Below, piece after piece: positions 25,041 to 37,205 of a stretch of DNA of 64,000 nt. The translations under genes and the position numbers were made by a program. The number at the start of each line of letters is the position of its first letter. Position 1 is the stretch's first letter. This stretch comes from Castor canadensis (taxonomy: Eukaryota > Chordata > Mammalia > Rodentia > Castoridae): NCBI RefSeq assembly GCF_047511655.1, contig NC_133389.1, forward strand, positions 153,651,973-153,715,972, written 5' to 3'. The notes beneath the pieces were generated by a model. That model did not search any database. It had not been told where the DNA came from and saw nothing but the letters and a program-made list of their open reading frames with translations.

Positions 25041-25674
25041 TTTGTTTATTTATTTTTAGGCAAACCAGTTGGATGAATAAGCCGTTCTCTTTCTGCATTT
25101 TGAGCTCAGGAGTCATTGGAATATTCCACTTGGGCCACACGTCTGTCTTTCTCCACTCGAGTGGCACAAGCTCAGGAAGTTTTACTTTTTTATTAAAGAA
25201 GATTATGTCATTCAACCACTGGAGTGAGTATTGCTTAATAGTGGATTCTGTATTCAACCATAGGCAGTTCCATTTTGATATCACTTTCTATGCAACAGAT
25301 ACCAAATATTTGCACTATTTGTAAAGGGAATAAGCCCAGCTAATTACAAATAGGTCAAATGATTCATTTTCTACAACAGACATTCTGGAAACTAAGAGTA
25401 ACCTTATATTCCTTCTGTGGATAAATGGGCTTCCCATACCGGGTACCTAACCAATTTTGTGTGCTGTACTAAAGTGATACCATTTCCCACTTTAATGCCT
25501 GCACAGGCACATCAGGGTCATTATTACTGATTTTCAGAGAAAACTGATATGCTGAAGTGCTATTGGTGAATTGAATCCCCATATCAGAGCACTGATTTTT
25601 CAAAATTAGTAAATATTAGAAAGACTTACATAGTTGAGCCAACTGGAGAATATAGGCATACAATGGAAAGGCCA
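25041..25674. other. Intergenic, no gene seen
   Basis: Single-copy sequence. Paired open frames on opposite strands at 25015-25324 have no recognised homology. Confidence 0.5.
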
Positions 25675-25835
25675 GTTAGTCAAATCTGTGAATTCCAGCC
25701 TGGGCTTCTTGTTATTTTTTGAGCTTTGGTTCTCTTATCTATACAATGAAACTACTGTGATGATTAAAGGCAATAATGTGCGCTGAAGTTTTAACACAAT
25801 GTATAGAAGCTTGCTTAATGAACATGATTTCCCTA
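25675..25835 (+). repeat. MIR SINE relic
   Basis: Diverged sense MIR: GTGAATTCCAGCCTGGGCTT, TTTGGTTCTCTTATCTATAC, AATGAAACTACTGTGATGAT, TAAAGGCAATAATGTG. Confidence 0.6.
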
Positions 25836-25969
25836 GTCTATGCCACATAGGTTAAGAGAGAAAAGTTAAGACAGAATTCACACTTGGTAAAGCTTAAGCT
25901 GTGGAATTTGAATTGATTGATACTGTAACTTTTAGAAAGGTGTAGCCGTTATGAGGCTCTAGAATTTTT

Positions 25970-26165
25970 TCCTCCTGTTCATATTCTGGAACTGCCACTT
26001 AAGAAACTGTGTGCCACTTAAAATGTTTTTGCATCCCAGGTTTCTCAGTTGCAAAGCAGGAATAAAAGGAACAGCTGCCTTATCAGGTTGTCTGAGGATT
26101 AAAAGATTTAACACATGGAAAGTTTTAAAAGTGTTTGATATAAACTAAGTTCTCAATAAACACCT
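25970..26165 (+). repeat. MIR SINE relic
   Basis: Sense MIR: CACTTAAGAAACTGTGTGCC, GGTTTCTCAGTTGCAAAGCA, GGTTGTCTGAGGATTAAAAG and AGTTCTCAATAAACACC. Confidence 0.75.
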
Positions 26166-26439
26166 GGTGTTACTAGTATTAAAAGGCAGAATACTTCAAG
26201 AGTCTAAGAAATAATTATACCCATGTTTTTATCATGAACAGAAATACCCATGTATGGTGTCAACCCAATGGAGCTAGAATGTAAGGCATATATGCAATTA
26301 AATTTTTTGTAGTAGGCACATTAAATAAAGGTAAAATTCAACAGTAATAAGACATACAGACATCATGAATCCTTTGATAGAATGCACTGAGAAGGACATT
26401 TGTGTTTGTGATTTTTCTTGCCTAAAAGGCATAACTTAC
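26166..26439. other. Intergenic, no gene seen
   Basis: AT-rich single-copy spacer. Confidence 0.4.
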
Positions 26440-28132
26440 ACAAACCAAAATTGGAGGACATTCTACAAAATAACAGGTCAATACTCTTCAGTAGTATCAA
26501 GTTCACAAACAAGGAAAGAATGAGGGTCTGTCATAGATTGGAGAAGACTAAGGAGATATGACATCTAAATGTGGAGTTTTCTAAAGTTGATACAGGAAAG
26601 AGTAGGAAACACTCTGGAGTTAGTAGGTATAGGTAAGAACTTTCTCAATGGAACCCCAGCAGCACAGCAACTAAGAGATAGCATAGATAAATGGGACCTC
26701 ATAAAACTAAAAAGCTTCTGTTCAGCAAAATAAATGGTCTCTAAACTGAAGAGACCACCCACAGAGTGGGAGAAAATATTGGCCAGCTACACATCAGACA
26801 AAGAACTGATAACGAGAATATATAGGGAACTTAAAAAACTAAATTCTCCCAAAACTAATGAACCAATAAAGAAATGGGCAAGTGAATTAAACAGAACTTT
26901 CTCAAAAGAAGAAATTCAAATGGCCAAAAAACACATGAAAAAATGCTCACCATCTCTAGCAATAAAGGAAATGCAAATTAAAACCACACTAAGATTCCAC
27001 CTCACCCCTGTTAAAACAGCCATCATTAGCAACACCACCACCAACAGGTGTTGGCGAGGATGCGGGGAAAAAGGAACCCTCTTACACTGCTGGTGGGAAT
27101 GTGAACTAGTACAAGCAGTCTGGAAAAAAATTTGGAGGCTACTTAAAAAGCTAAACATTGATCTACCGTGTGATCCAGCAATACCATTCTTGGGGATATA
27201 CCCAAAGGACTGTGACACAAGTTACTCCAGAGGCACCTGCACACCCATGTTTATTGCAGCACTATTCACAATAGCCAAGTTATGGAAACAGCCAAGATGC
27301 CCCACTACTGATGAATGGATCAAGAAAATGTGGTATTTATACACAATGGAATTTTATGCAGCCATGAAGAAGAACGAAATGTTATCATTCGCTGGTAAAT
27401 GGATGGAATTGGAGAACATCATTCTGAGTGAGGTTAGCCCGGCCCAAAAGACCAAAAATCATATGTTCTCCCTCATATGCAGACATTAGATCAAGGGCAA
27501 ACATAACAAGGGGATTGGACTTTGAGCACATGATAAAAGCTTTAGCACACAAGGGAGGGGTGAGGATAGGTAAGACACCTAAAAAATTAGTTAGCATTTG
27601 TTGCCCTAACACAGAGAAACTAAAGCAGATACCTTAAAAGCAACTGAGGCCAACAGGAAAAGGGGACCAGGAACTAGAGAAAAGGTTAGATCAAAAAGAA
27701 TTAACCAAGAAGGTAGCACACACACACAGGAAATCAATGTGAGTCAATGCCCTGTATAGCTATCCTTATCTCAACTAGCAAAAACCCTGTTCCTTCCTAT
27801 TATTGCTTATACTCTCTCTACAACAAAATTAGAGATAAGGGCAAAATAGTTTCTGCTGGGTACTGAGGGGGTGGGGGGAAGAGGGAGGGGGCGGAGTGGG
27901 TGGTAAGGAGGGGGTGGAGGCAGGGGGGAGAAATGACCCAAGCATTGTATGCACATATGAATAATAAAACAATAAAAAAAAGTGGAGTTTTAGGTGGAAT
28001 TTAATGGAGGAAAAGACATCAGTGGAAAAATGGTGAAATATAAGCACAGTTTGTACTTTAATTATTAATATCATATCAATGTTAATTTTTTCTTTTGGTA
28101 GTTGTATTATGGTTATATAAAAATATGAAGCT
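26440..28132 (+). mobile_element. Ancient L1M 3' UTR, split by young L1 copy 2
   Basis: The left part (26440-26580) has GGAGGACATTCTACAAAATA, AACAAGGAAAGAATGAG and GGAGAAGACTAAGGAGATAT. The right part (27982-28132) resumes with GAAAAGACATCAGTGGAAAA, ATGTTAATTTTTTCTTTTGG and GTATTATGGTTATAT. The two halves are consecutive pieces of one old L1 3' end. Young L1 copy 2 fills the gap. Confidence 0.75.
26581..27981 (+). mobile_element. Young 5'-truncated L1 (copy 2)
   Basis: Begins in ORF2 at a position matching 42845 of the full-length element and runs to the poly(A) end. The frame at 26734-27489 (251 aa) is the intact C-terminal quarter of ORF2 from MVSKLKR to the natural end, including [20 protein letters not shown]. 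One stop lies upstream in the expected frame (SAK-stop-MVSK). The 3' UTR has its G-rich tract at 27865-27930. The target-site duplication is GTGGAGTTTT (26571-26580 and 27982-27991). It carries the longer [12 protein letters not shown] form, whereas the full-length element has KDCYSRGTC, so it stems from an earlier branch of the lineage. Confidence 0.95.
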
Positions 28133-28233
28133 GAATAATTTGACTTCTTCCTTTCATTTTTCTTACTCTCTAAGAAGTCAAGGAATGTATTGAACAAGAG
28201 TGGTGATGACGCTTTCAACATTCCCCCATTCAG

Positions 28234-28704
28234 ATTGGACTATGAGCACATGATAAAAGCGAGAGCACACAAGGGAGGGGTGAGGATAGGTAAGACACCT
28301 AAAAAACTAGCTAGCATTTGTTGCCCTTAATGCAGAGAAACTAAAGCAGATACCTTAAAGCAACTGAGGCCAATAGGAAAAGGGGACCAGGAACTAGAGA
28401 AAAGGTTAGATCAAAAAGAATTAACCTAGAAGGTAACACCCACGCACAGGAAATCAATGTGAGTCAATGCCCTGTATAGCTATCCTTATCTCAACCAGCA
28501 AAACCCCTTGTTCCTTCCTATTATTGCTTATACTCTCTCTACAACAAAATTAGAGATAAGGGCAAAATAGTTTCTGCTGGGTATTGAGGGGGGGAGCGGG
28601 AGGGGGTGGAGTGGGTGGTAAGGGAGGGGGTGGGGGCAGGGGGGAGAAATGAACCAAGCCTTGTATGCACATATGAATAAAAAAAGAAAAATGAAAAAAA
28701 AAAA
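28234..28704 (+). mobile_element. Very young 5'-truncated L1 (copy 3)
   Basis: Contains only the L1 3' UTR, starting at the position matching 43764 of the full-length element. Outside the tail I count about 2 differences from it over about 455 bp. G-rich tract at 28586-28646. The tail keeps the AGAAAAATG interruption before the final A run. The target-site duplication ATTCCCCCATTCAG is perfect (28220-28233 and 28705-28718). Inserted into the ancient minus-strand L1. Confidence 0.95.
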
Positions 28705-30920
28705 ATTCCCCCATTCAGCATGTTGGTTAAAAGTTTGTCGTATATTGCCTTTATTATGTTGAGGTATGAACCTTTTAGCTTTCGGGTTTTTTAGAAATAG
28801 GGAAGTGGGATTTTCTGCATCCATTGAGATGATTAATTGATTCTTGTCTTTGCTTCTGTTAATATGCTGTATTACATTTACCAATTTACATATGTTGAAC
28901 TGTTTTGCATCCCTGGAATTAAGCCAATTTGATCATAATGTATGATATTTTTAATGTGTTGTTGAATTTGGTTTGCAAGTATTTTATTAAGGGTTTTGCA
29001 TCTATGTTCATGAAGGAAATTGGCCTGTAGTTTTCATTTTTTTGTTGTGTTCTTATCTAGTTTTAGTAGCTGGGTACCACTGACTTCAGAGAATTAGTTC
29101 AGAATTGTTGCTTCCCTTTGTACTTTGTGGACTAGTTCGAGAATTGGTGTTAGTTCTTCTTTAAAGGTTTAATAGAATTCAGCAGTAAATCTGTCTGATC
29201 CTAGGATTTTCTTTGTTGGGAATTTCTTTATCAGTGCTTCAATGTCCTTGCTCATTTTAAATCTGTTTAAGTCATTTGTATCTTCTTGGTTCAATTTTGG
29301 CAGGTCATACTGTCTAGAAATATATCCATTTCTTACAGATTTTCCAATTTATTGGAGTGTAAGTTTCCAAATATTCCCTAGTGACTGTTTGGATTTCAGT
29401 GGTATCTGCTATAATGTCACCTTTTTAATTTCTAATTTTATTAATTTGGGTCATCTCTTTCTTTTGGCTAATTTGGCTAAGGGCTTATCAATTTTATTTA
29501 TTATTTTAAGGAATTAATTTTTTGGTTCATTGATTTTTAATTTTCTTTTAGTTCCATTTTGTTGGTATCAGCTCTGATCTTTATTATTTCCTTCTTTCTA
29601 CTAATTTTGGAGTTGGCTTGCTCTCATTTTTCTAAGATTTTTGAGGTACATTATTAGTTATTTGTTTGCGATCTCTCCAATTTTTAAAATGTAGGCATTT
29701 ATAGCTATTAACTTACCTTTCAGAACTGTTTTCACTAGATACCATAGGTTCTGGTATATTGTGTTTTTATTTTCACTTGCTTCTAGAAAATTTTTGATTC
29801 TCCTCCCATCATTTCTTCAGTGACCCACTAATCATTCAAAAGTGTGTTGTTCAGTTTTCATGTGTTTGCATATTTTCTGTGGTTTCTCTTGCTATTGATT
29901 TCTAGTTTTATTCTACTATGGTGTAATAAAATATAAGAAGTTATTTCAATTTTATTATATTTGTTAAGACTTGCTTTATGTCCTAAAATATGATATATTT
30001 TGAAAAAATTGTGTGGGCTGCTGAGAAAGATGTATATTCTGTGGCTGTTTGGTGGAATATTCTTCTGTAGATGTCTGTTAAGTCTATCTGATCCACAGTG
30101 TTGTTTAATTCTGAAGATGCATTGTTGATTTTTTTTTTGTCTTGATAATCTACCTATTGGTGAGAATGCAGTGTTGAAATTACCCACTATTATTGTGTTG
30201 GGTTCTATCTGTACTTTTATGTCTGGTAGTGTTTGTTTTATAAAATTGGGTACAATGACATTCAGATCATATGTATTTACAATTGTTATTGTAATCCTGA
30301 TGGATTGTCTCCTTTATCAATATGAAGTGGTCTTTGTCTCTTTTGATTAACTTTTGTTTGAAGTCTTCTTTATCAGATATGAGTATGGTTACTTTGGTAG
30401 CTTTAGGTTTTGCATTTGCTTGGAATATCTTTTTCCATTCTTTAAGCTTGTGCTTGACTTTGCCAGTGAGGTGCATTTCTTGTAAGCAATAAATAGTTGG
30501 GTCTTGTTTTTTTATACAACTCACTAGTCTGTATCTTTTAATTGGAAAATAGAGAGCATTAATATATAAAGTTATTATTGAAAGATACATACTAATTCCT
30601 ATTGTTTTGTAATGTGTAATGTTTGATTCTTTCCTGATGTGTATCTACTCTGCTATTGAGATTTATTCTTTCTCATATTATCATGGTTGTGTTTATGTTC
30701 CTTTTCTGTGTATAGGATTCTTTTATGAATACTCTGCAGTGCTGGCTTAGTGGTAATGAATTCCTTTCATTTTGTTTATTGAAGAAGGTTTTTAATTTTC
30801 CTTCAGTTATGAAGAATAGCTTTGCTGGATAGAGTAATCTAGAGTGGCAATTATTTTCTTTCAGAGCTTAAATACACAATCCATGCCCTCCTATCTTTAA
30901 AAAAATTATTTATATTATAA

Positions 30921-31003
30921 CTTTTGGTGGCACTGGGGTTTGAACTCAGGACTTCATGCTTGCTAGGCAGGTGCTCTTACTGCTTGAGACACTCCCTCAA
31001 CCC
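30921..31003 (-). repeat. ID-like SINE inserted in ancient L1
   Basis: TTTTGGTGGCACTGGGGTTT, GAACTCAGGACTTCATGCTT, GCTAGGCAGGTGCTCTTAC. Antisense ID-like unit. Confidence 0.88.
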
Positions 31004-31919
31004 AACCTTATATCTTTTAGAGTTGAGAAATCTGCTGTTATACTAATAGGTTTGCTTTTATATGTGACTTGGTTCTTCTTTCTTGTAGCTTTCAATATTC
31101 TTTCTTAGTACATACTTAATGTTTTAACTATAATATAACTATAATATGATTTGGAGTGATTTCTTTTCTGGTATTGTCTTTTTAGTGTTCTAAAAACCTC
31201 CTGGTCTGGGATATCCATCTCTTTCCTAATATTTGGGAAATTTCCTGCTACTATTATATGAAATATGTTTTCTGTGCCTTTAGTTTGTACCTCTTCTTCT
31301 TTGATGGTCATGATTCATGGGTTTGGTTTTTTAATGACATTTCAGAGGTCTTGTAGGTTTTGTGTATACTTTCTGATATTTTCTTTGTTATTGTTTGAAT
31401 GTTCTAATTTATCTACTTTGTCTTCAAGCTCTGTCTTCTCTGTCTTTAACTTGTTCCAGTCTATTGGTAAGGATTTCAACTGAGTTTTTTTTTTTTAATA
31501 TGACTTATTGAGCTTTGTAGTTCTAGAATTTCAATTCAATTTTTTCAGGATTTCTTTATCTTTACTGACTTACTCTTTCATATCCTGCATTGCCTTATTT
31601 CATTATTTCCTTTGAATTCATTCAGGTGTTTATTGTCCTTTATAATTTTACTGATCATTCTTAGAATTATTCTTTGGAACTATTTGTCAGGAATTTCATT
31701 CACTTTCCTATCATTAGAGTCTGTTATTGTGGAGTTGTTGATTTTTAGAGGAGTCACAGTACCTTATTTTTTTTGTGTTTCTGCATTGGAATTTGCTCTC
31801 CTGAGGCCAAGTTATTTTTCTGAGGTTTTAATCACCTTTACTCCTTCAGTTGAAATATTATCAATGTTCAGGCAGGACTGGTTAGTGGCAGGGTTGAGGC
31901 ACAGTTTCTCTCTACTAAA

Positions 31920-32005
31920 CTGGGGATGTAGCTCAGTAGCCAAGTATTTGTCCACATGCTCAGAGCACCAGGCCCAATCCCCAGCACAACTCAGACAAAA
32001 GAAAA
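31920..32005 (+). repeat. ID-type SINE, sense
   Basis: CTGGGGATGTAGCTCAGTAG (pol III A box region) and CCAATCCCCAGCACAA (B-box side), then an A-rich tail. Closer to the simple ID type than the CAAGTGGTAGAGC type seen elsewhere here. Confidence 0.8.
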
Positions 32006-33299
32006 CTAGCTCAAGTCTCTAGTAGTTCCTATTATACAGGATGAAGCTATATGTGGGCTGAGGGCAGGGCTGGGCAAAGGTCAGTTGTCCTCTTCAGGGT
32101 TGCTTTCACTTTCAAAGCTTCCCTTCTTTGTATACAGGTTGCCACTGCTGGCAGCAGAGCTTGAAGTCCCTGGGCCAGGCAGGTTCCCAGTTACTTCACA
32201 GGCCCTTAAGTTTGTGGCCCCAAAACCAGCAAGTATTCCTATTAGGGATGTTCCCCCAATGGGTTAGAAAATAGGGAAAGCAAACAGAGCACTGAGTCTG
32301 CCCTTTAGGGAGAGATCCAAAACCTGGCCCTCTGCCTGCTGGTCTCAGTGCCTTCAGACCCAGTCCAGCTGTTAACCACTCTACAGGAGGGAGAAGGATA
32401 TGGAAATGGAGTGATCTGTGGGACTTGGGTTCAGAACTCAGTCCCACCAGGAAGCCAACCATATGCAGCTGAGATGTAGCTCCTGGAAGTCAAGCAATTC
32501 ACCAGCCATGGGCTTGGAGCTCTGTTTCCACGGTCCTGTAGTGATGGGGCTTGCTATTCATCACAGAATGCAGGACCACCAACAATCATGCCTTTCATCA
32601 CCCAAGCTCCTGCTGCTTAAACTTCTTAGTGGGTTCACATCTCAGACTTCTCACATCCCCCACCCCCCAATTCTGCAACTACCTCTTTTGGCCATTTCAC
32701 AAGAAATGGGTGTCCTCAGGTTCTTTGTTTTATGCTTTTCCATTGTTTTCAGGTCCCTGGAATAAGTAGCTCAGTGTCAAAAAATAAGCCCCCTCTCAAG
32801 ATAGCACCTGGCTCTAGCACTCTGAGATATTGGGAGGAACAAAATGCCTTTCTTCTCCACTGTTAGTCTGCCATACAAAGGAGTCACTGTCACACTACAT
32901 ACACCCACTGGACTTAAGGCGTGCAAGAACTATGGACTTATCCTGCGGCTAGGTCTATTGGTCTGTTTTCACTTGTGGTTGTGGCTTCAGCTTCTCTTCC
33001 CACTTTGGGGAGCCGAGGTAAGAGCTTTGGATTGTTTTCTACTTTTCTCTGTGTTGTCTTTCTGCTTCTACATGCTTTTCAGATATCTTGTCACTTCTTT
33101 GATGGTTGCTGATGCTCTTTCTCTCTTTTTCTCTTAGGAATATATCACGTCCTTTGTTTCCCTGACTTCTCATTCACAAAGTCACACAGAGGATGTTTCT
33201 CATCTACCATCTAGCCTCACACTGTCATTAATTTTGATTATATAAAGGAAAAAAGACTTAGTGCCTTTTTATTTTTAACACCTCCCTAACAGTAAGATG

Positions 33300-33300
<1 letters not shown>

Positions 33301-33350
<50 letters not shown>

Positions 33351-33361
33351 TCCCTCTCTCT
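33301..33361. repeat. (CT)n microsatellite
   Basis: About 23 uninterrupted CT units then a decaying CCTTCCCTCTCTCTC end. Polypyrimidine on this strand. Confidence 0.97.
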
Positions 33362-33665
33362 CATTCTCCTCTCACACCATCTAGTATCTGGCTAGAATTA
33401 AGTTTGTTTCTAGTTTGTTTTTTTCATCACCTTTTATTCATGGCAAATAATACTGACTTTCCATTTAATTACTGATATGAAACTTCACTTAAATTTCAAA
33501 CAAAACATAAATACAAGAATGAATTTACTAAAAACACAACTATTAAGATAACCATAGACCAAGTGACATCAGGGAATAACAAAACCAAAGACATGAGCAC
33601 CAAAACAAACAATCCAGAGAGTACAAGAATGTTTGAAATAGCGAGAGATCAAGTCTGTGTTTCAG

Positions 33666-33684
33666 CAGTGCCCCCTTGTGGAAG
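33666..33684 (-). promoter_or_regulatory. Candidate CTCF site
   Basis: The plus strand CAGTGCCCCCTTGTGGAAG matches the reverse-complement CTCF consensus (AGCGCCCCCTGGTGG) at almost all core positions. Same motif orientation as the site at 24839. Confidence 0.5.
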
Positions 33685-34526
33685 CCTGTAAGAAAACCAA
33701 GTGTAGAGGTGGAATGGAGTATTCTCAATAAAACGTCTCCCTAATCAAATCTTTCTAAGAAAGATTGCTTTTCTTCCAACAGACTTCTTTTCCTCTGGCA
33801 ACTTTTCTCTTTCTCTCCCCCCTTCACTTTATTTCTTAGCCCTTTATCCTTTCTCTGCTCACTCTCACTTTTTGCTCTTTCTATCTCTCACCTTCAGGAT
33901 ATATCTCCACCCACCAACCACTGGGCATTCTGCCATCTGACCAGTCAAGGTGCTACATCTACACCTTGGGTTTTCAGTTGACATCTTCAAAAGAGGACCT
34001 GTGGGCATACCCTTGGATATTTTGAATCTCTTTAAGATTACTTAGCAATTTCGGCATTCAAATTCTGGGCAATTGGAATGTTCTGTTTCCACAGAGGGAA
34101 ACATTTTCTATGATACTTTTACACTTCATCCCCTTGAACCAGACAGATTGGTTTTCCTTTCTTACCTACTTTATGTTCTCTAGTGATATTATTGCATTAA
34201 ATTCTAGCTGGTATTTAGGGGAAACACTCCAACGTGCAACTCTAAAGTATTCTCAAGCCAGAAAATTGGAAAGTATTTTGGGAAAAATAATTACAATTTA
34301 ATTCTCTTCCACCATCATTATGGATGGAATTTGAAAGGAAGGAATGGTTTAAGGGAGCTTTTCCTACTATGAGGTAATATAAGAATTTTTTTTTTGTTTT
34401 CAGACCTTTAAAAATGTCATATTCTGTATTTAGCTTCATTTGTACCTCTTCTCCTTTCTCCCATTTCACATTAATTCTTTTCTTTCTTTTGAAGCACAAT
34501 GTTTTTAGTAAATCTTACAAGAGGAG

Positions 34527-34544
34527 AAAGAGAGAGAGAGAGCA

Positions 34545-34599
<55 letters not shown>
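34527..34599. repeat. (GA)n microsatellite
   Basis: AG repeats with two interruptions (GCAAGAGATAG) in the first third, then about 24 pure units. Confidence 0.97.
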
Positions 34600-34604
<5 letters not shown>

Positions 34605-34859
34605 AAGGTAAATCTCTGTATCTTCAAATTAAAACCCACAAAGAAAGCTTGTGCCACAAAACCTCACAACACCACATCCCCAGCTCAGGCTCCTGAAAGA
34701 CTGCTCTAGCTGTTGGCCAGCTAACCACCAAGGTCAATCTTTGATTCATACAGACACCCACCGTCTGTCATTTGCTACTCAGCTGTATGGCTGAAATGTG
34801 CCTTGATGACAGACAAGTGGTGAGAAGTTGAGTGCTGTTTTTACTACTTTAATAACAGT

Positions 34860-35120
34860 GATAGCTAATACTTATTGAGCAAATAAAATGGATTAGATAT
34901 TGGTTGAAGTGCTTGACTTGTGTTAACTTATTTAATTACCTCTAGAGACCAATGAGCTAAGCACTATCATTACCTTTGCTTTACAGACAAAAACAAAAAC
35001 AAAAATACAAAAACTGAACTCTGAGAGGTTCTGACACTTGCCCGTGGATATGCAGCTAGTAAGACAGGAAGCCTGGGTTCCAACCCAGAAGACCTGGCTC
35101 TGGAGCTAGTTCCTCATCTC
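34860..35120 (-). repeat. MIR SINE relic
   Basis: Antisense MIR: CTAATACTTATTGAGCAAAT, ATTACCTTTGCTTTACAGAC, an (A)nC expansion, GATATGCAGCTAGTAAGACA, GAAGCCTGGGTTCCAACCCA and GACCTGGCTCTGGAGC. Confidence 0.82.
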
Positions 35121-36404
35121 TGAACAGAGGGCCGACCTTTCTCTGACTCACAGTTGCTTCAACAAAGTGTGTAGCCAAGCAAGAGTCTATGAAGGAAATC
35201 TAGTTTTTCTGTTTTGAAATCAAATTGTATTTCACTGGAAAAATTTCTGAGCAAATATAATAATAAAAATCACATTTAAGACTGCAACCAAACTTCTAAT
35301 TTTACATATAGTCAAAGGAAAAACTTACTTGTATGAACTATGATTAAGAACATAGTGTCTCAGAAAATCAAGTAAAAATGAAAACTCTGGAACTTCAAAC
35401 TCAAATAAGACAGTATAAAACAAATTGTTCCATTAATGGGTTTCCCTTACCTATCACATTCCATTTTTGGGTTCAGATCTCTAAAACTTTAGCAATTTGG
35501 TTTTGATTTTCTTTGAGTTTGTTTCCTAATCAGTCCCAAGCTTACTTGATAGTTTTATACTTATTCTAAGGCGGTGAGTTCCCAATAGCAAGTTTCAGAA
35601 GAGAATCCTGTTATCTTTTAATAATTGCCATAGAAACAGGAACTATTCAGTCAGTGTTTATTTCTATGTGAGAAAATACACATGTGATTGCCTGTGGCTC
35701 TTGGCTTCACTCTCCATTGCTATTCAGACTTTCTCTGTTCAGAGAAGGCAGTGACTGACAGCGAACTGAATAGACATCCTTAGTAAGCAAATCCTGAAAA
35801 GTTAGGTGTTTGTGTTAGATTAGGGTATGTGCTCAAGGAGCCCCAGTAGTCACAGAGAAGGCTCTGTAAATAACCTTTGTTGGAGTGACAAGACTGGGAA
35901 TTGGGTAGGAAACTGACTTCTACAATCCAGGGGTCTTATATTACCTTATTTCATTATTTTATTTCTCACTCTTTTTCCATCAGTTGAATTTATTAGGGAT
36001 TTTTCATATCTTTTTATTCAATGGTCCTTGTACAGACCATTGTGTGAGAAGACATGACACATTAAGTCCTAAAATGCCAAGTCTTTACTTCAAAATGAGG
36101 CTTCATCCCAATATTTGGCAGGAATTTAGTCTTAGGTGAATTCTTCCAAATGGCTAGCAAATAAATGCACAGGCTACTGCATTGTCGAAAATGATGGATC
36201 TGATGGTATACCCTGATGGATGATGGGTAAGAGAATGGCTGTCTCACCTTGGGGTTCATACACAGAAGTCTGTAGCTTCACAAGGCTGAAACAATAGATT
36301 GAGTTGGTTTTCTTCATCTGTTGGAGAGAGGAGGGTTTTTGTTTGCGGGGGAGCGTCTTCCTTTTTTAGAAGGAAAGTGTTTACTTTAGGGACTTTGAGC
36401 GTGG
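35121..36404. other. Intergenic, no gene seen
   Basis: Single-copy AT-rich sequence without a recognised repeat or gene. Confidence 0.5.
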
Positions 36405-36957
36405 GTATACTAGTTTCCTAAGGCTGCCATAGCAAAGTACCACAGACCAGGTGGCTTAAATAGTAGGAATTCTCAAATCCAAACTCAAGGTGGTGCCAGG
36501 CTTGTTATGTGGACATCTTCTCCCTATGTTTTTACATGGTCTTCCTTTTGTGTGCGTCTGAGTCCTAATCTTTTCTTATGAGGATACCAATCATATTGAA
36601 TTAGATCCTGCCCATATGACCTTCAAGAACCCTGTTGTGTTCTCTCTCTGCCAATCTCTCTCTCTCTGCAGTACTGAGGATTGAACTCAAGGCCTTGTCC
36701 TTCCTGTGCAAGTACTGTACCACTTGGGCCATGCTCCCAGTCCTTTTGTGCTCTGATTTGAAGTAGGGTGCTATGTTTTTGTCCAGGACAGGCATCAAAC
36801 TGTGATCCTTCTATCTCTGCCTCCTAAGTAGATGGGATTACAGGTATGCACCACCACACTCAACCTGGCCCTATCTCCAAATACAGTCACATTCTGAGGT
36901 ACAGTGAGTTAGGACTTAACATATGAATTTTGAGGGGACACAATTTGGCCCATAGCA
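36405..36957 (-). mobile_element. MaLR/MLT1-like LTR fossil split by a SINE
   Basis: Left part: ACTAGTTTCCTAAGGCTGCC, ATAGCAAAGTACCACAGACC, AGGTGGCTTAAATAG, ACCAATCATATTGAATTAGA. Right part: CTATCTCCAAATACAGTCAC, ATTCTGAGGTACAGTGAGTT, AGGACTTAACATATGAATTT. Solitary ancient LTR, ERVL-MaLR group most likely, interrupted by a composite SINE (36650-36867). Confidence 0.65.
36650..36867 (-). repeat. Composite B1-ID SINE in LTR fossil
   Basis: ID-like unit (ACTGAGGATTGAACTCAAGG; CCACTTGGGCCATGC) followed by a B1-like unit (GACAGGCATCAAACTGTGAT; TCTGCCTCCTAAGTAGATGG; GATTACAGGTATGCACCACC). Antisense. Confidence 0.85.
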
Positions 36958-37205
36958 GTGAGTCATCTCATTTGTTCTGGGCTGGTGGAGAAAGGATGGT
37001 TAGCTTTAGAGGTGGCCTTCAAGATTATTAGTTGAGAGGTTCTATCTTTGGTGCACACAATCTTTACAATATATATTTTTTCTGAGTACTTTCTGAATTG
37101 TGTTGTCACCATCTTCTGTATCACAATCAGACACATGTCTCCATCCATTTATTGTCAGCAGTACTTTTCTTTCTCCTTTCTGGCATTTTCTTAAGAAGGA
37201 ATTGG

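Larger units (their letters stand above)
28133..33170 (-). mobile_element. Ancient long L1, minus strand, ORF2 to 5' UTR
   Basis: The minus-strand frames give ORF2 RT and endonuclease remnants: 30590-30267 reads INALYFPIKRYRLVSCIKKQ then DPTIYCLQEMHLTGK (endonuclease start), and 30187-29858 includes [20 protein letters not shown]. An ORF1 piece follows at 31311-31105 (GNFPNIRKEMDIPDQEV). From about 31500 to 33170 the sequence is GC-richer and fits an old L1 5' UTR, though that part is inferred. It is interrupted by young L1 copy 3 (28220-28718) and by two ID SINEs (30921-31003 and 31920-32005). Many stops and frame changes; inactive. Confidence 0.8.
33171..34859. other. Intergenic with two purine/pyrimidine microsatellites
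   Basis: Single-copy sequence around a (CT)n tract (33301-33361) and a (GA)n tract (34527-34599), with a CTCF-like site between them. No gene. Confidence 0.5.

Noticed and set aside
33301-34599. Regular repeats considered as a CRISPR-like array
   Set aside because: Plain dinucleotide microsatellites in a mammalian genome, without repeat-spacer structure.
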